DNA of 42,579 nt from Goleter apudmare HA4340-LM2 (GTDB taxonomy: Bacteria > Cyanobacteriota > Cyanobacteriia > Cyanobacteriales > Nostocaceae). The stretch is taken from contig JAHHHF010000091.1 of the NCBI GenBank assembly GCA_019359495.1, positions 64,001 through 106,579 on the forward strand, written 5' to 3'. A model generated the notes under the pieces. That model was not told where the DNA came from. It made no database searches and was given only the letters and a program-made list of their open reading frames with translations. The number at the start of each line of letters is the position of its first letter. The first letter of the stretch is position 1. Both the position numbers and the translations under genes were made by a program. This document shows, in pieces, positions 34,833 to 42,579 of the stretch.

Positions 34833-35108
34833 TTAACTGTTGACTTGCTCAGAAGCTAGCAGATCTTCCAGCTTGCCTTGTCTGTCTAAAGCGTGGATGT
34901 CGTCACAACCACCAATGTGCTCATCGTTGATGAAAATTTGTGGTAAAGAGCGTCTGCCATTTGCTCTCTGTGCCATTGTATCTCGTGCTGCCTCATCTCC
35001 ATCAATGCTGTATTCAATAAATTCAACCGCCTTTTGGTGCAGCAAATTTTTGGCACGGATGCAAAATGGGCAAGTCCTCCAAGTGTAAATTTCTACTTTG
35101 GCAGCCAT
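34833..35108 (-). CDS. grxC: Glutaredoxin 3 (GrxC type)
   Basis: A 91-aa dithiol glutaredoxin that reduces disulfides with glutathione. The active site is TCPFCIRAKNLL (Cys at about 13 and 16). The GSH-binding parts are RRSLPQIFINDEHIGGCDDI, with the cis-Pro and the GGCDD motif. Full length for the family. It lies just upstream of gshB on the same strand, a functional pairing (glutathione supply and use) common in cyanobacteria. The spacer upstream is AT-rich. Confidence 0.96.
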   Translation of the reverse strand: MAAKVEIYTWRTCPFCIRAKNLLHQKAVEFIEYSIDGDEAARDTMAQRANGRRSLPQIFINDEHIGGCDDIHALDRQGKLEDLLASEQVNS

Positions 35109-35630
35109 AATGTCCTCAACTTGATTTAATACTTCTTAATTTTAAAACTTTGCCAGTGGCTATATCTGCTATTTTCAGTAGTGATGTTAACCTTAAAACC
35201 AGCTCACATATATTTGTACAAATAAAGATTAGTCAAGAATCATATAAATCCTTGACTAAATATTTATGTTTGCACCAAGTTTCTTAATATATTTATATTA
35301 TTCTATTTTACATAGTATTAACCTCAGCAACTATACGGTTATTAATTTGGGATGTAAGAAATTTTTCAGTATAAATAGCTAATTGTTTTCTAGTTAGGCA
35401 TTTATTGTTCGTAGTAAGCGATTTATCACTTTGTCGAGATACTGATGTGCATGTAGCTGCATTCACCGCGCATGAGGGTGACTCAACAAATAAGTGTACA
35501 GGTGTACGGCATCGATGGCATAATGTTTACATTGCCGAAAGTTTTGGGATACCGTACACCTATCCATGTAGGTATTTGTTTAATTGAAACTCTCTTTCAG
35601 AGTGTGTTCTGTATTTCTGAGCATCTACCT
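35109..35630. other. Spacer between the PEP-CTERM gene and grxC
   Basis: AT-rich, no supported gene. It holds a 10-bp perfect inverted repeat AGGTGTACGG (35500-35509) and CCGTACACCT (35552-35561), separated by 42 bp with GGCATCGATGGC between. The repeat may be an operator or RNA fold, function unknown. Confidence 0.45.
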
Positions 35631-36377
35631 CTAGGAGATGGCAATTGAACTTTGAGCCAGAGACTTTTTCTTCGCCACTCCCAAAGCACCAGCGAGAAAT
35701 AAACCAAGGGCAGCAGTTGTCGCAGGCTCAGGTACTTTCTTCGGTTTTGGTGGTGGTGGGGTATACAATGGAGCTTGACCAGTGAGTTTATTGCTACCTC
35801 CACGGTTGTTTCCAGAACCGACGCTCATGATCCGTGCGCCAAAGTTCTGCTGTGAAAATTGCTCTAAAGTGAGATCTTGGGAAGTGTGGTACAGGATAAA
35901 ACTAGTAGTTTGAAAATCATCGCCTCCCGATATACCTTGCTGACCTATTTCTAACCCTGCATCAAATTTGAGACCTCGTCCAGTTAAAGAGTTACTGTTG
36001 TTGCCAACTTTATCAATTGTTCCAGCCGGTCCGAATTTGCTGGCGGTAATAAATGTAGGCAGTTTGGTAGTATCATTGACACTTCCAATTTTCAATCCAC
36101 TGAGGAGGGAATCATCTTTAATATTAAAGAAAACACCCCGTAGGTCACCAATTGTGTTGATGCTATTGCCCACATAGTCTACTGTAAACTTAATTTGACC
36201 AGATCCGTTTAAGTCATCTAAAGTAAATTTCACTTCTGGGGACTTTGTATCTGTGGAGTCTTTGATATTAAAACTAAAAGAAGCAGCGTGAGCAGGTAAA
36301 AAAGCTGATGTCGAGAGCACAACAGCAGTAGCCGCCAAAAATGTAGACGCTGCTGAAATGGGCAAGAAGTTTTTCAT
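35631..36377 (-). CDS. Exported PEP-CTERM sorting-domain protein
   Basis: The 248-aa product (ATG 36377, MKNFLPISAAS) starts with a signal peptide that ends near LPAHAASF. A beta-rich domain follows (SFNIKDSTDTKSPEVKFTLD, then GDLRGVFFNIKD). After a Pro/Lys-rich linker (PPPPKPKKV) comes the PEP-CTERM tail: VPEP, a hydrophobic helix (LGLFLAGALGVA) and basic KKKS. Such proteins are processed by an exosortase-like system and go to the envelope or matrix. Their ligands are mostly unknown. The longer frame from 36416 adds 13 residues that do not fit a signal peptide. The gene is divergent from the lectin gene. Confidence 0.85.
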   Translation of the reverse strand: MKNFLPISAASTFLAATAVVLSTSAFLPAHAASFSFNIKDSTDTKSPEVKFTLDDLNGSGQIKFTVDYVGNSINTIGDLRGVFFNIKDDSLLSGLKIGSVNDTTKLPTFITASKFGPAGTIDKVGNNSNSLTGRGLKFDAGLEIGQQGISGGDDFQTTSFILYHTSQDLTLEQFSQQNFGARIMSVGSGNNRGGSNKLTGQAPLYTPPPPKPKKVPEPATTAALGLFLAGALGVAKKKSLAQSSIAIS

Positions 36378-36873
36378 GTTAATCAACACTGACAAAATAG
36401 ATATAGTGAGACTCAACTTTTAATGATGGTGATTGAATACACTGCGACTTATCTCAAGTTGTAAGCACCATTAGATAAGTCTCATACTAATCTAGGCATA
36501 GAAATATAAGTTGTCTATAATACAAAAGCTATATTTAAAAACACTTCATTTTCGGCTTTATAATCTTATGAAACTCAGTATTTTTGCCTAGGGTTTGCAT
36601 GATAAAAATTCAAAGCTCATTGTCAATATTTACCAGCGTTAACTGCGTATGAAATCATTTGAGTAAAGCACTGGCATAGGGTTTCTTAGCAGAATCAGAC
36701 AGTATTCAGTTTCTAAATTGGTTTCCCTAAAACCATGAGTAAAAATTATGATATTCGATAAACATACCACGCTGTATACTTTTACTATTCTTCTGAGTAA
36801 GCTTTTAGTTACTTTTTGTGATATGAGCTTGTAATGTCCAACTAAGTGGTGTTTTTTGGTAGAAAGTTCTGGT
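36378..36873. other. Divergent spacer between the PEP-CTERM and lectin genes
   Basis: AT-rich, with promoters expected for both genes. It contains a decayed copy of the hflX 3' end at 36624-36689 (listed separately). No intact gene is seen. Confidence 0.5.
36624..36689 (-). pseudogene. Decayed copy of the hflX 3' end
   Basis: The 66 bases 36624-36689 align without gaps to 37592-37657, the last codons of hflX, with about 75 per cent identity by eye. Shared runs include TATTTACCAG, GTTAACTGCGTAT and TAGGGTTTCT. In the hflX frame the copy has several changes. It lies 968 bp away in the same orientation, on the other side of the lectin gene. Confidence 0.7.
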
Positions 36874-37389
36874 ATGAAAAAAGTATTTAGTATTTTATTG
36901 GTTGTAATTGTTCCTATGTTAGGGTTCCTACCTGTAGCCAGAGAAGCAGTTGCTCAATCCTCATCTTATCGTCTAAGAACCCAGTTTACAGGCGAGAAAA
37001 GATGCCTGGATATCATCAATGATGGTGAGAACAACAAACCTACAATGGCTGATTGTGGCAATTATTCTGGTCAGCTTTGGCAGATAGAACGTACTAAAAC
37101 TCGAGGATATTACCGCCTCAAAACTCAATTTACAGGTAGGGCTAAATGCTTGGATATCATCAATGATGGTGAGAACAACAAACCTACAATGGCTGATTGT
37201 GGCAATTATTCTGGTCAGTTTTGGAAAATAGAACGTACAGGTAGTCGTGGATATTCGCGGTTAAAAACTCAGTTTACAGGTGAAGATAAATGCTTGGATA
37301 TCATCAATGATGGTGAGAACAACAAGCCTACAATGGCTAAGTGCGGCAATTTCTCAGGGCAGTTTTGGAGTACACCAAAAGGTTTTTAA
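36874..37389 (+). CDS. Secreted ricin-type beta-trefoil lectin with three near-identical repeats
   Basis: The 171-aa product (ATG 36874, MKKVFSILLVV) has a signal peptide that ends near AREAVAQ. After cleavage the protein consists of three units of about 48 residues. Each holds LKTQFTG-x-CLDIINDGENNK, PTMADCGNYSGQFW and an ER-T-x-RGY link. The QLW/QFW sites match the QxW motif of ricin B lectins, and the paired Cys residues may form disulfides. The sugar or other ligand is unknown. The longer frame starts at a TTG (36856) and is less likely. The first two units share an identical 67-nt DNA run. It is divergent from the PEP-CTERM gene and convergent with hflX. Confidence 0.85.
   Translation: MKKVFSILLVVIVPMLGFLPVAREAVAQSSSYRLRTQFTGEKRCLDIINDGENNKPTMADCGNYSGQLWQIERTKTRGYYRLKTQFTGRAKCLDIINDGENNKPTMADCGNYSGQFWKIERTGSRGYSRLKTQFTGEDKCLDIINDGENNKPTMAKCGNFSGQFWSTPKGF
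36967..37386 (+). repeat. Three tandem 144-bp repeats coding the lectin units
   Basis: Units start at 36967, 37111 and 37255. The 67-nt stretch 37008-37074 is identical to 37152-37218. The third copy (from 37296) differs at few sites, including silent changes. The exact 144-bp period keeps the reading frame. Confidence 0.9.
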
Positions 37390-37590
37390 GTCTCGTACAG
37401 GATGCTGATGTAAATAATTACATAGTATCGAGTTTTGGTGGACTTATTGTGTAGGAACACAGTTATGTCCACTAGAAAAAAGTGATCCAAATATGTGACA
37501 ATGGCTGTAACCTGGCAATAAGAAATATGAATATACTCATGCCATAGTCATGGTGACTACAGCATGATTTATGAGTTAATGACTTATTAT

Positions 37591-39189
37591 TCAGTATTTA
37601 CCAGAGTTAACTGCGTATTGAATCAACTGAGCCAGACGCTGACGTAGGGTTTCTAATCCTAAGCGTTGGCTAGCGGAAATAAATACTGCTAAGGGAAACT
37701 CTTCCCGTGCTAAAGCCAGAGTCTCGCTACTGACTTGATCAATTTTGTTAAAAGCAACCAGTGCTGGGCCAGGAGTTATGGGCATTTGTGCGAGAATTTC
37801 CCTAACTGAGCGAATATGACTCAACCACGCTGGATGTGATAAATCTACTAAATGTAGTAGGGCGTCGGCTTCTGTAACTTCCTCTAGGGTGGCACGGAAG
37901 GCATCCATTAGGGAAGCAGGTAGTTCATGGATGAACCCTACTGTATCTGTTACCAGAATCTCTTGGGGTTCGTTAGTAACTGCATTTGTAATTGCTAGAC
38001 GGCGTGTGGTGGGGTCGAGAGTAGCAAATAGCTGGTCGGCTGTGTACACTTCCGCATTGGTCAGGGCATTGAGTAAAGTAGATTTACCGGCGTTGGTATA
38101 ACCCACTAAAGCCACTGAGGGTACTTCTTGATGTTGTCGTCGCTGTCGTAACCGCGAACGATGAGCTTGTAACTGGTTGACTTCTTTTTGCAGTCGAGAA
38201 ATGCGCTGCTGAATAGCACGGCGTTCGGTTTCTAGTTTGGTTTCACCAGGGCCTCTAGTACCGATACCACCACCTAGTCGGGACATGGTTCGACCTCTAC
38301 CAGTGAGTCGCGGCTGCATATATTCCAACTGTGCTAGTTCTACTTGGAGTTTACCAGCACGGGACTGGGCACGTTGGGCAAATATATCTAATATGACTTC
38401 GGTGCGATCAACAACCCGGATACCAATTTGGGCTTCTAAGTTGCGGACTTGGGCGGGTGAGAGGTCGCGGTCAAAGACGACGAGATTTGCACCTATGGTT
38501 TGGGCGGTGAGGGCGACTTCTTGGACTTTACCTTCCCCGACTACCGTTTGGGGATGAATACGCGATCGCTTTTGTTGTACTGTCTGCAATACATCTCCGC
38601 CAGCAGTATCCACTAATCGTGCCAATTCTGCTAGGGTATCTTGGAAGCGTTGGGCAGTTGTATCATCGGTCATCACTCCCACTATTAGCACGCGATCATG
38701 ATCAGCATCTACTTCCTGGGCGACAAATTCTCGTCGGAATTCTGCTTCTAGATTTTCTACCAAGTCGAGAAAATCTTGCTCTGCCAGATCATCGATACTG
38801 AGAGGGGTTGATAAGCTCCAATTTGGTGATTGGAGGTTGTTCGACTCTACCTTGGGTACAGCCGAACTAGTAATCAAGGTACGAGACTCTTGGGGTATCA
38901 GATGAGCTAAATAAGCTTCTTTGATGTACCCAGCTGCACCGCCTCCGCGCCGTGTAAAGCCTGTTCCGGTGATATTTAGCACAACCAGAGTATCTAGTCG
39001 TTGCATTGCCATCGCTGTTAGCGCTGCTTCATTAGGCGGTTCTGGCTTGAGATGAGTGGCGATACAACGAATACCACTGAGTCGTTCTGCGCCGTAACGC
39101 GGCAATTCCAACGGTGGAATTTGGGTTTGACGTGGTGTACCTACCCCCACTCGTATCACTTGTCCACGACGGTTGAGGTAGGCACACAC
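37591..39189 (-). CDS. hflX: GTPase HflX
   Basis: HflX is a ribosome-binding GTPase that splits stalled 70S ribosomes, especially under heat stress. The N-terminal part has VGVGTPRQTQIPPLELPRYG and the HflX core with VVGEGKVQEVALTAQ and DLSPAQVRNLE. A linker with GRGRTMSRLGGGIGTRGPGE leads to the G domain, with G1 GYTNAGKSTLLNAL near 365, switch region TLDPTTRR, G3 DTVGFIHELP and G4 NKID. The GTG at 39189 is the first canonical start. The same frame reads upstream to 39342 with what looks like genuine HflX sequence (IYGNLQGLKSSQLKQL), so the protein may begin earlier at a non-standard codon. It is convergent with the lectin gene. Confidence 0.95.
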   Translation of the reverse strand: MCAYLNRRGQVIRVGVGTPRQTQIPPLELPRYGAERLSGIRCIATHLKPEPPNEAALTAMAMQRLDTLVVLNITGTGFTRRGGGAAGYIKEAYLAHLIPQESRTLITSSAVPKVESNNLQSPNWSLSTPLSIDDLAEQDFLDLVENLEAEFRREFVAQEVDADHDRVLIVGVMTDDTTAQRFQDTLAELARLVDTAGGDVLQTVQQKRSRIHPQTVVGEGKVQEVALTAQTIGANLVVFDRDLSPAQVRNLEAQIGIRVVDRTEVILDIFAQRAQSRAGKLQVELAQLEYMQPRLTGRGRTMSRLGGGIGTRGPGETKLETERRAIQQRISRLQKEVNQLQAHRSRLRQRRQHQEVPSVALVGYTNAGKSTLLNALTNAEVYTADQLFATLDPTTRRLAITNAVTNEPQEILVTDTVGFIHELPASLMDAFRATLEEVTEADALLHLVDLSHPAWLSHIRSVREILAQMPITPGPALVAFNKIDQVSSETLALAREEFPLAVFISASQRLGLETLRQRLAQLIQYAVNSGKY

Positions 39190-39361
39190 AGGCTGATTCA
39201 GTTCCGTACTAATTGCTGCCAGACGCTGGGAAAAGTCAGGCGTGGTGATGCGATCGCCTGGTATGCGCTGATGGTACAGCCGCTGTAGTTGCTTGAGCTG
39301 GCTGGACTTTAGACCTTGCAGATTACCGTAGATAGTCTCTATAGGCGTTTATGACCAGTAA

Positions 39362-39469
39362 ATGGCCCCCCGAATCCTTCTTATGTCTATTTTACAACAA
39401 GCTTGGACTAGCAAACTCTATCTTTTGGTAGTTGCGGTTTTCTTAACTGCTATCAAACTCATGGATTGA
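39362..39469 (+). CDS. Possible 35-aa single-helix membrane protein
   Basis: An open frame starting MAPRILLMSILQQAWTSKLY has one predicted membrane helix (LYLLVVAVFLTAIKL) and a short end LMD. An inner ATG starts MSILQQAW. No clear ribosome-binding site is seen, and no family was recognised, though its size resembles small thylakoid subunits. It lies in the 330-bp spacer between hflX and the NERD gene, which otherwise holds nothing recognised. Confidence 0.3.
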   Translation: MAPRILLMSILQQAWTSKLYLLVVAVFLTAIKLMD

Positions 39470-39673
39470 GGCTATTTTAATAGTATTAATCCGCACTTAA
39501 AGCACTTACAGATAAGTGCGATCGCCACACTCAACTAAAATAAGATCCAAAATTAAGCATATATACTGTATAACTCAATTAATAATTACGTTTACCACCA
39601 GTATATCTGCACTGGTAGCTAATAGATAAGCGGTGCTAGCTTGACAGCATTGACCATTTGAGGCAGGTAATCA

Positions 39674-41851
39674 ATGGCTGTTGGTAATGAAGATCAGGGT
39701 AGCAAATTTATCACTACAGAACCACTGAAAGCTAGTGATGGTGTTGAGCAACAAGTTTGGGATGCTGTCCGTGGTGCATTTGCTGACAAAAACTGTATTG
39801 GCTACTGGCGCTATCCGATTTTCTCAAAGGTGGGGGAGATTCGCAAAGAGCCTGATATCTTGATTGTGGATCGAGAGTTAGGCTTAGTTGTAATTGAGAT
39901 TAAAGCGATCACCATTGACCAGATTACATCTGTTGATGGCGGAAAGTTGCAATTACAAAATTCAGACACAACAGAAGCCAATCCTTATCAACAAGCAGAA
40001 CATCAATTGCGAGCGTTGATTGCATATTGCGATCGTGAGTCGGCAATTTGGCGTAAAGTAACTGGAAGAGCGATCGCAGCCCTACCACTAATTACTCAAG
40101 AACAATGGCAGCAAAAAGGCTTTGATCAAGGAGAAAATCAACCCAACATCATCTTTCAAGACCAATTAAATAAAGAAGGCTTACTAGAGAACATTCAAAA
40201 TTCCTCGATTCTCGTTCCAGGAGAAAATCTGGAAGATAAAGACTGGGAATTATTACTGTCAGTAACTGGGGGTACGCCTGTATTCCGTAAAACACATCGT
40301 AGCCGCATCTCGACTACAGGTAAAACCCGTTCAAGTGTGATTGACAGTTTAAGGGAAAGTTTATACGAACTCGATTTACAGCAGGAACAGATTGGTAAAC
40401 AAATTCCTCCCGGCCCTCAACGCATTCGGGGTGTTGCGGGTTCAGGTAAAACAGTGTTGCTATGTCAGAAAGCCGCTCACATGCATCTGAAGCATCCAGA
40501 ATGGGATATTGCTTTGGTGTTTTTTACGCGATCGCTCTACGATTTAATGATTGGTTTACTAGATCAGTGGATACGCCGCTTCAGTTGTGGTGAGTTGCAA
40601 TATGACCCCAAAACTAACTTCAAGCTGCGAGTGCTTCATGCTTGGGGAGCTAAGGAACAACCGGGATTATATGGCACAATTTGCGAGTATCACGGTAAGC
40701 GACGGGGAACTACTAGAGATACTCATGAAAAACCCCCAAACCGAGGCTTAATAGACTTGAGCAGAAGGCTATTGGAAGAAATCGACATTGAACCAATGTT
40801 TGATGCCATCTTGATTGATGAAGGTCAAGATTTAGTCGCAGAAGATGATTTGAAATATCAAGATAAGCAAGCTCTTTATTGGTTAGCTTATCAAGCACTG
40901 CGACCTGTGAGTGAGGAACAACCAGAAGAAAAGCGTTTAATTTGGGCTTACGATGAAGCACAAAGCCTGGATACTTTGGTAGTCCCCAAAGCTAAAGAGG
41001 TATTTGGTGAAAAATTGAGCCATCTTTTACATAAACAACCCCAATATCCAGGCGGTATCAAGCGTGCAGAAGTGTTGCGCCGTTGTTATCGTACTCCCGG
41101 GCCCATTCTCACAGCTGCTCATGCAATTGGTATGGGTTTGTTACGTCCAGAGGGAATGCTTGCAGGTATCACTAACAAGGAAGATTGGAACCGAATCGGT
41201 TACGAAGTTACAGGTGACTTTCGGCGTATTGGTCAACCAATTACCATTCGACGACAGCCGCAATACTCACCAAATCCCATTCCTGAACTTTGGGGTGAAC
41301 CTGTATTAGAGTTTCACACTTATGGTTCTCGCCAAGCAGAAATGATAGCTCTAGCGGAAAATATTATGCATAATATTGTCCATGATGGTCTGAATCCTAG
41401 CCGTGATATTTTGGTGGTAGTGCTAGGTTCTAATTCTGAGGCGATGGAATTAGAAACTCATGTTGCGAATTTCTTAATAGAGCAAGATATTGATGTTTAT
41501 ATCCCTACGGCTTTAAATTTAAATGATTTAGTGCTGCAATGGCCTAACCATGACCCTGATAAATTTTGGCACGATGATGGGGTAACAGTATCTCGCATCA
41601 ATCGCGCTAAAGGACATGAAGCCGACATGGTTTATGTCGTCGGCTTTGATCATGTGGCTCGCAATGAAAGTGACGTAAGTTACCGCAATCAGTTGTTTGT
41701 GGCTTTAACTAGAGCGCGGGGTTGGGCAAGTTTAAGCGGTGTGGGCAATTATCCGCTTTATGATGAGATGCGGCGCGTAATTAAGAGTGGTGGTAGCTTC
41801 ACCTTTAATTACAAGCGTCCACCCAAACGCAATATCGGTGATGATGAGTAG
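39674..41851 (+). CDS. NERD nuclease-domain fused to a superfamily I (UvrD-like) helicase
   Basis: The 725-aa product joins a nuclease-related NERD domain to a DNA helicase. The N-terminal 150 residues show the PD-(D/E)XK pattern: a DILIVDRELGLVVIEIKAI stretch with D61, E75 and K77. The helicase follows, with Walker A GVAGSGKT at 253-260, DExx box IDEGQD at 381-386, motif IV-like RCYRTPGPI, motif V-like VSRINRAKGHEADMVYVVGF and motif VI FVALTRARGW near 690. AGGTAA in GAGGCAGGTAATCA gives a fair ribosome-binding site before ATG 39674. Such fusions act on DNA ends and are often found with defence or repair genes, but no specific system is proven. The stop codon lies inside a palindrome. Confidence 0.88.
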   Translation: MAVGNEDQGSKFITTEPLKASDGVEQQVWDAVRGAFADKNCIGYWRYPIFSKVGEIRKEPDILIVDRELGLVVIEIKAITIDQITSVDGGKLQLQNSDTTEANPYQQAEHQLRALIAYCDRESAIWRKVTGRAIAALPLITQEQWQQKGFDQGENQPNIIFQDQLNKEGLLENIQNSSILVPGENLEDKDWELLLSVTGGTPVFRKTHRSRISTTGKTRSSVIDSLRESLYELDLQQEQIGKQIPPGPQRIRGVAGSGKTVLLCQKAAHMHLKHPEWDIALVFFTRSLYDLMIGLLDQWIRRFSCGELQYDPKTNFKLRVLHAWGAKEQPGLYGTICEYHGKRRGTTRDTHEKPPNRGLIDLSRRLLEEIDIEPMFDAILIDEGQDLVAEDDLKYQDKQALYWLAYQALRPVSEEQPEEKRLIWAYDEAQSLDTLVVPKAKEVFGEKLSHLLHKQPQYPGGIKRAEVLRRCYRTPGPILTAAHAIGMGLLRPEGMLAGITNKEDWNRIGYEVTGDFRRIGQPITIRRQPQYSPNPIPELWGEPVLEFHTYGSRQAEMIALAENIMHNIVHDGLNPSRDILVVVLGSNSEAMELETHVANFLIEQDIDVYIPTALNLNDLVLQWPNHDPDKFWHDDGVTVSRINRAKGHEADMVYVVGFDHVARNESDVSYRNQLFVALTRARGWASLSGVGNYPLYDEMRRVIKSGGSFTFNYKRPPKRNIGDDE

Positions 41852-41876
41852 AGACGTTGCATTGCAACGTCTCTAC
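41848..41876. terminator. Perfect palindrome at the NERD-helicase stop, likely bidirectional terminator
   Basis: GTAGAGACGTTGCA (41848-41861) and TGCAACGTCTCTAC (41863-41876) form a perfect 14-bp stem around one base. The TAG stop (41849-41851) of the helicase gene is inside the left arm. This GTAGAGACG-type palindrome is a widely dispersed repeat in filamentous cyanobacteria. It lies between convergent genes but has no long T run. Confidence 0.7.
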
Positions 41877-41889
41877 AAAGGTATCATCC

Positions 41890-42579
41890 CTATTCTTTAT
41901 TACTAGCGCGATGAGCGCGTGCTTCGGCGGAGGCTAGCACTTCGTCTAGATTTTCTAGGACTTCACCGGGGAAATTTTCCAGTATTCTTGTAGAAAGAGC
42001 AACCCGTCCCTTACCTTCATCCAAGTCAATAATTACAGCTTTGATTGTTTGACCGACTTGAAATACTTTTTCCAGGGATTCGATGAATTTTTGGCTTACT
42101 TGCTTGATGTGGAGTAAGGCGCTGACCCCATCTAAATCCACAAACACGCCAAAAGGTTTGATACCTGTAATTTTACCTTCTACCAATTGACCTGGTTCTA
42201 ACAAGCTGAAGCTGCTGGAACGAGTTGCTAAACGCTGGGAAAGAATCAGTTTTTTATTATTGCGGTCTACTTCCAGAAAGCCAGCAGTCAGAGTTTGACC
42301 TTTGAGTGCTTCTAAGTTATCACGCTCCACTAAATGCGATCGCGGAATAAATCCCCGCAAAGAAAGAATATCAACAGTGACGCCACCTTTATTTACGCCT
42401 GTGACCCGCACTGGTACTGTTTGAGCATTCTCCTGCATTTGTGTCAGCCTTTCCCAGATGTGCTGAATTTCTAACTGTTTGCGAGACAGAGTTACTTGAC
42501 CTTCAGCATCCTGATCGCGGATAATGAGAAACTCTAGTTCTTCTTGTAACGGCAATACCTCCGACAAATCGGTAACTGC
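41890..42579 (-). CDS. S1-domain RNA-binding protein (30S ribosomal protein S1 family), 5' end outside the window
   Basis: Two S1 RNA-binding domains are visible: one around VRVTGVNKGGVTVDILSLRG (followed by FIPRSHL), and one around EGKITGIKPFGVFVDLDGVS (followed by ALLHIKQVS). This matches the second and third S1 repeats of the cyanobacterial ribosomal protein S1 (Rps1) family, which binds mRNA leaders. The frame is open to the end of the window, and AVTDL comes before the TTG-initiated MSEVLPLQ reading, so the first domain and the true start lie outside. The tail after about 200 residues is Glu/Ala-rich. Cyanobacteria have more than one S1 paralogue, and which one this is cannot be told here. 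Confidence 0.88.
   Translation of the reverse strand, partial: AVTDLSEVLPLQEELEFLIIRDQDAEGQVTLSRKQLEIQHIWERLTQMQENAQTVPVRVTGVNKGGVTVDILSLRGFIPRSHLVERDNLEALKGQTLTAGFLEVDRNNKKLILSQRLATRSSSFSLLEPGQLVEGKITGIKPFGVFVDLDGVSALLHIKQVSQKFIESLEKVFQVGQTIKAVIIDLDEGKGRVALSTRILENFPGEVLENLDEVLASAEARAHRASNKE

Noticed and set aside
35405-35587. 60-codon open frame in the grxC upstream spacer
   Set aside because: No ribosome-binding site and it crosses the inverted repeat; looks like chance.

Overview
The window comes from a filamentous, very probably heterocyst-forming cyanobacterium of the Nostoc/Anabaena type. The signs are photosystem genes (psbEFLJ, psaI, psbO), the NDH-1 genes ndhC-K-J, a cyanobacterial FtsQ and FtsZ, frequent HIP1 octamers (GCGATCGC), heptanucleotide repeats between genes, a 14-blade WD40 regulator and a PEP-CTERM protein. 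No rRNA, tRNA, CRISPR array or transposase was recognised.

Layout. 1-2.2 kb: 3' part of a PsiE-family membrane protein gene, a small unknown gene whose ribosome-binding site lies in a hairpin, and a Rpn/DUF2887-type PD-(D/E)XK protein with a 12-bp minisatellite. 2.2-6.8 kb: photosynthetic core, with ndhC-ndhK-ndhJ leftward, rubA-ycf48-psbE-psbF-psbL-psbJ rightward and psaI leftward. 7-17 kb: a leftward five-gene cassette, in transcription order a membrane-anchored VWA protein, a 1086-aa tubulin-like GTPase, a MotA/ExbB-like (ZorA-like) stator protein with a long coiled tail, a MotB/OmpA-like (ZorB-like) peptidoglycan-binding partner, and an 884-aa proline-rich beta protein. 17.4-21.2 kb: an 82-aa protein and a PilP-like lipoprotein, sigF and psbO, all leftward. 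22-29 kb: a leftward pair, an AAA-type ATPase followed by a 1675-aa TPR/STAND-NTPase/WD40 protein. 29.8-35 kb: ftsQ and ftsZ rightward, gshB and grxC leftward. 35.6-37.4 kb: a PEP-CTERM protein and a secreted three-repeat ricin-type lectin. 37.6-42.6 kb: hflX, a NERD-nuclease/superfamily I helicase and the 3' part of an S1-type ribosomal protein gene.

The strongest candidate for an undescribed system is the 7-17 kb cassette. It joins an ion-driven MotA/MotB-type motor, like the ZorAB motor of Zorya defence, to a large tubulin-superfamily GTPase and a VWA sensor or adaptor, between core photosynthesis genes and sigF. The AAA plus STAND-WD40 pair, the NERD-helicase and the Rpn protein are further conflict- or signalling-type genes. 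Other unusual points are a lectin whose three units are almost identical, a decayed copy of the hflX 3' end on the far side of that lectin, and an hflX reading frame that carries apparent N-terminal homology upstream of any canonical start codon. All functions are read from sequence motifs and remembered family features; no search was run.
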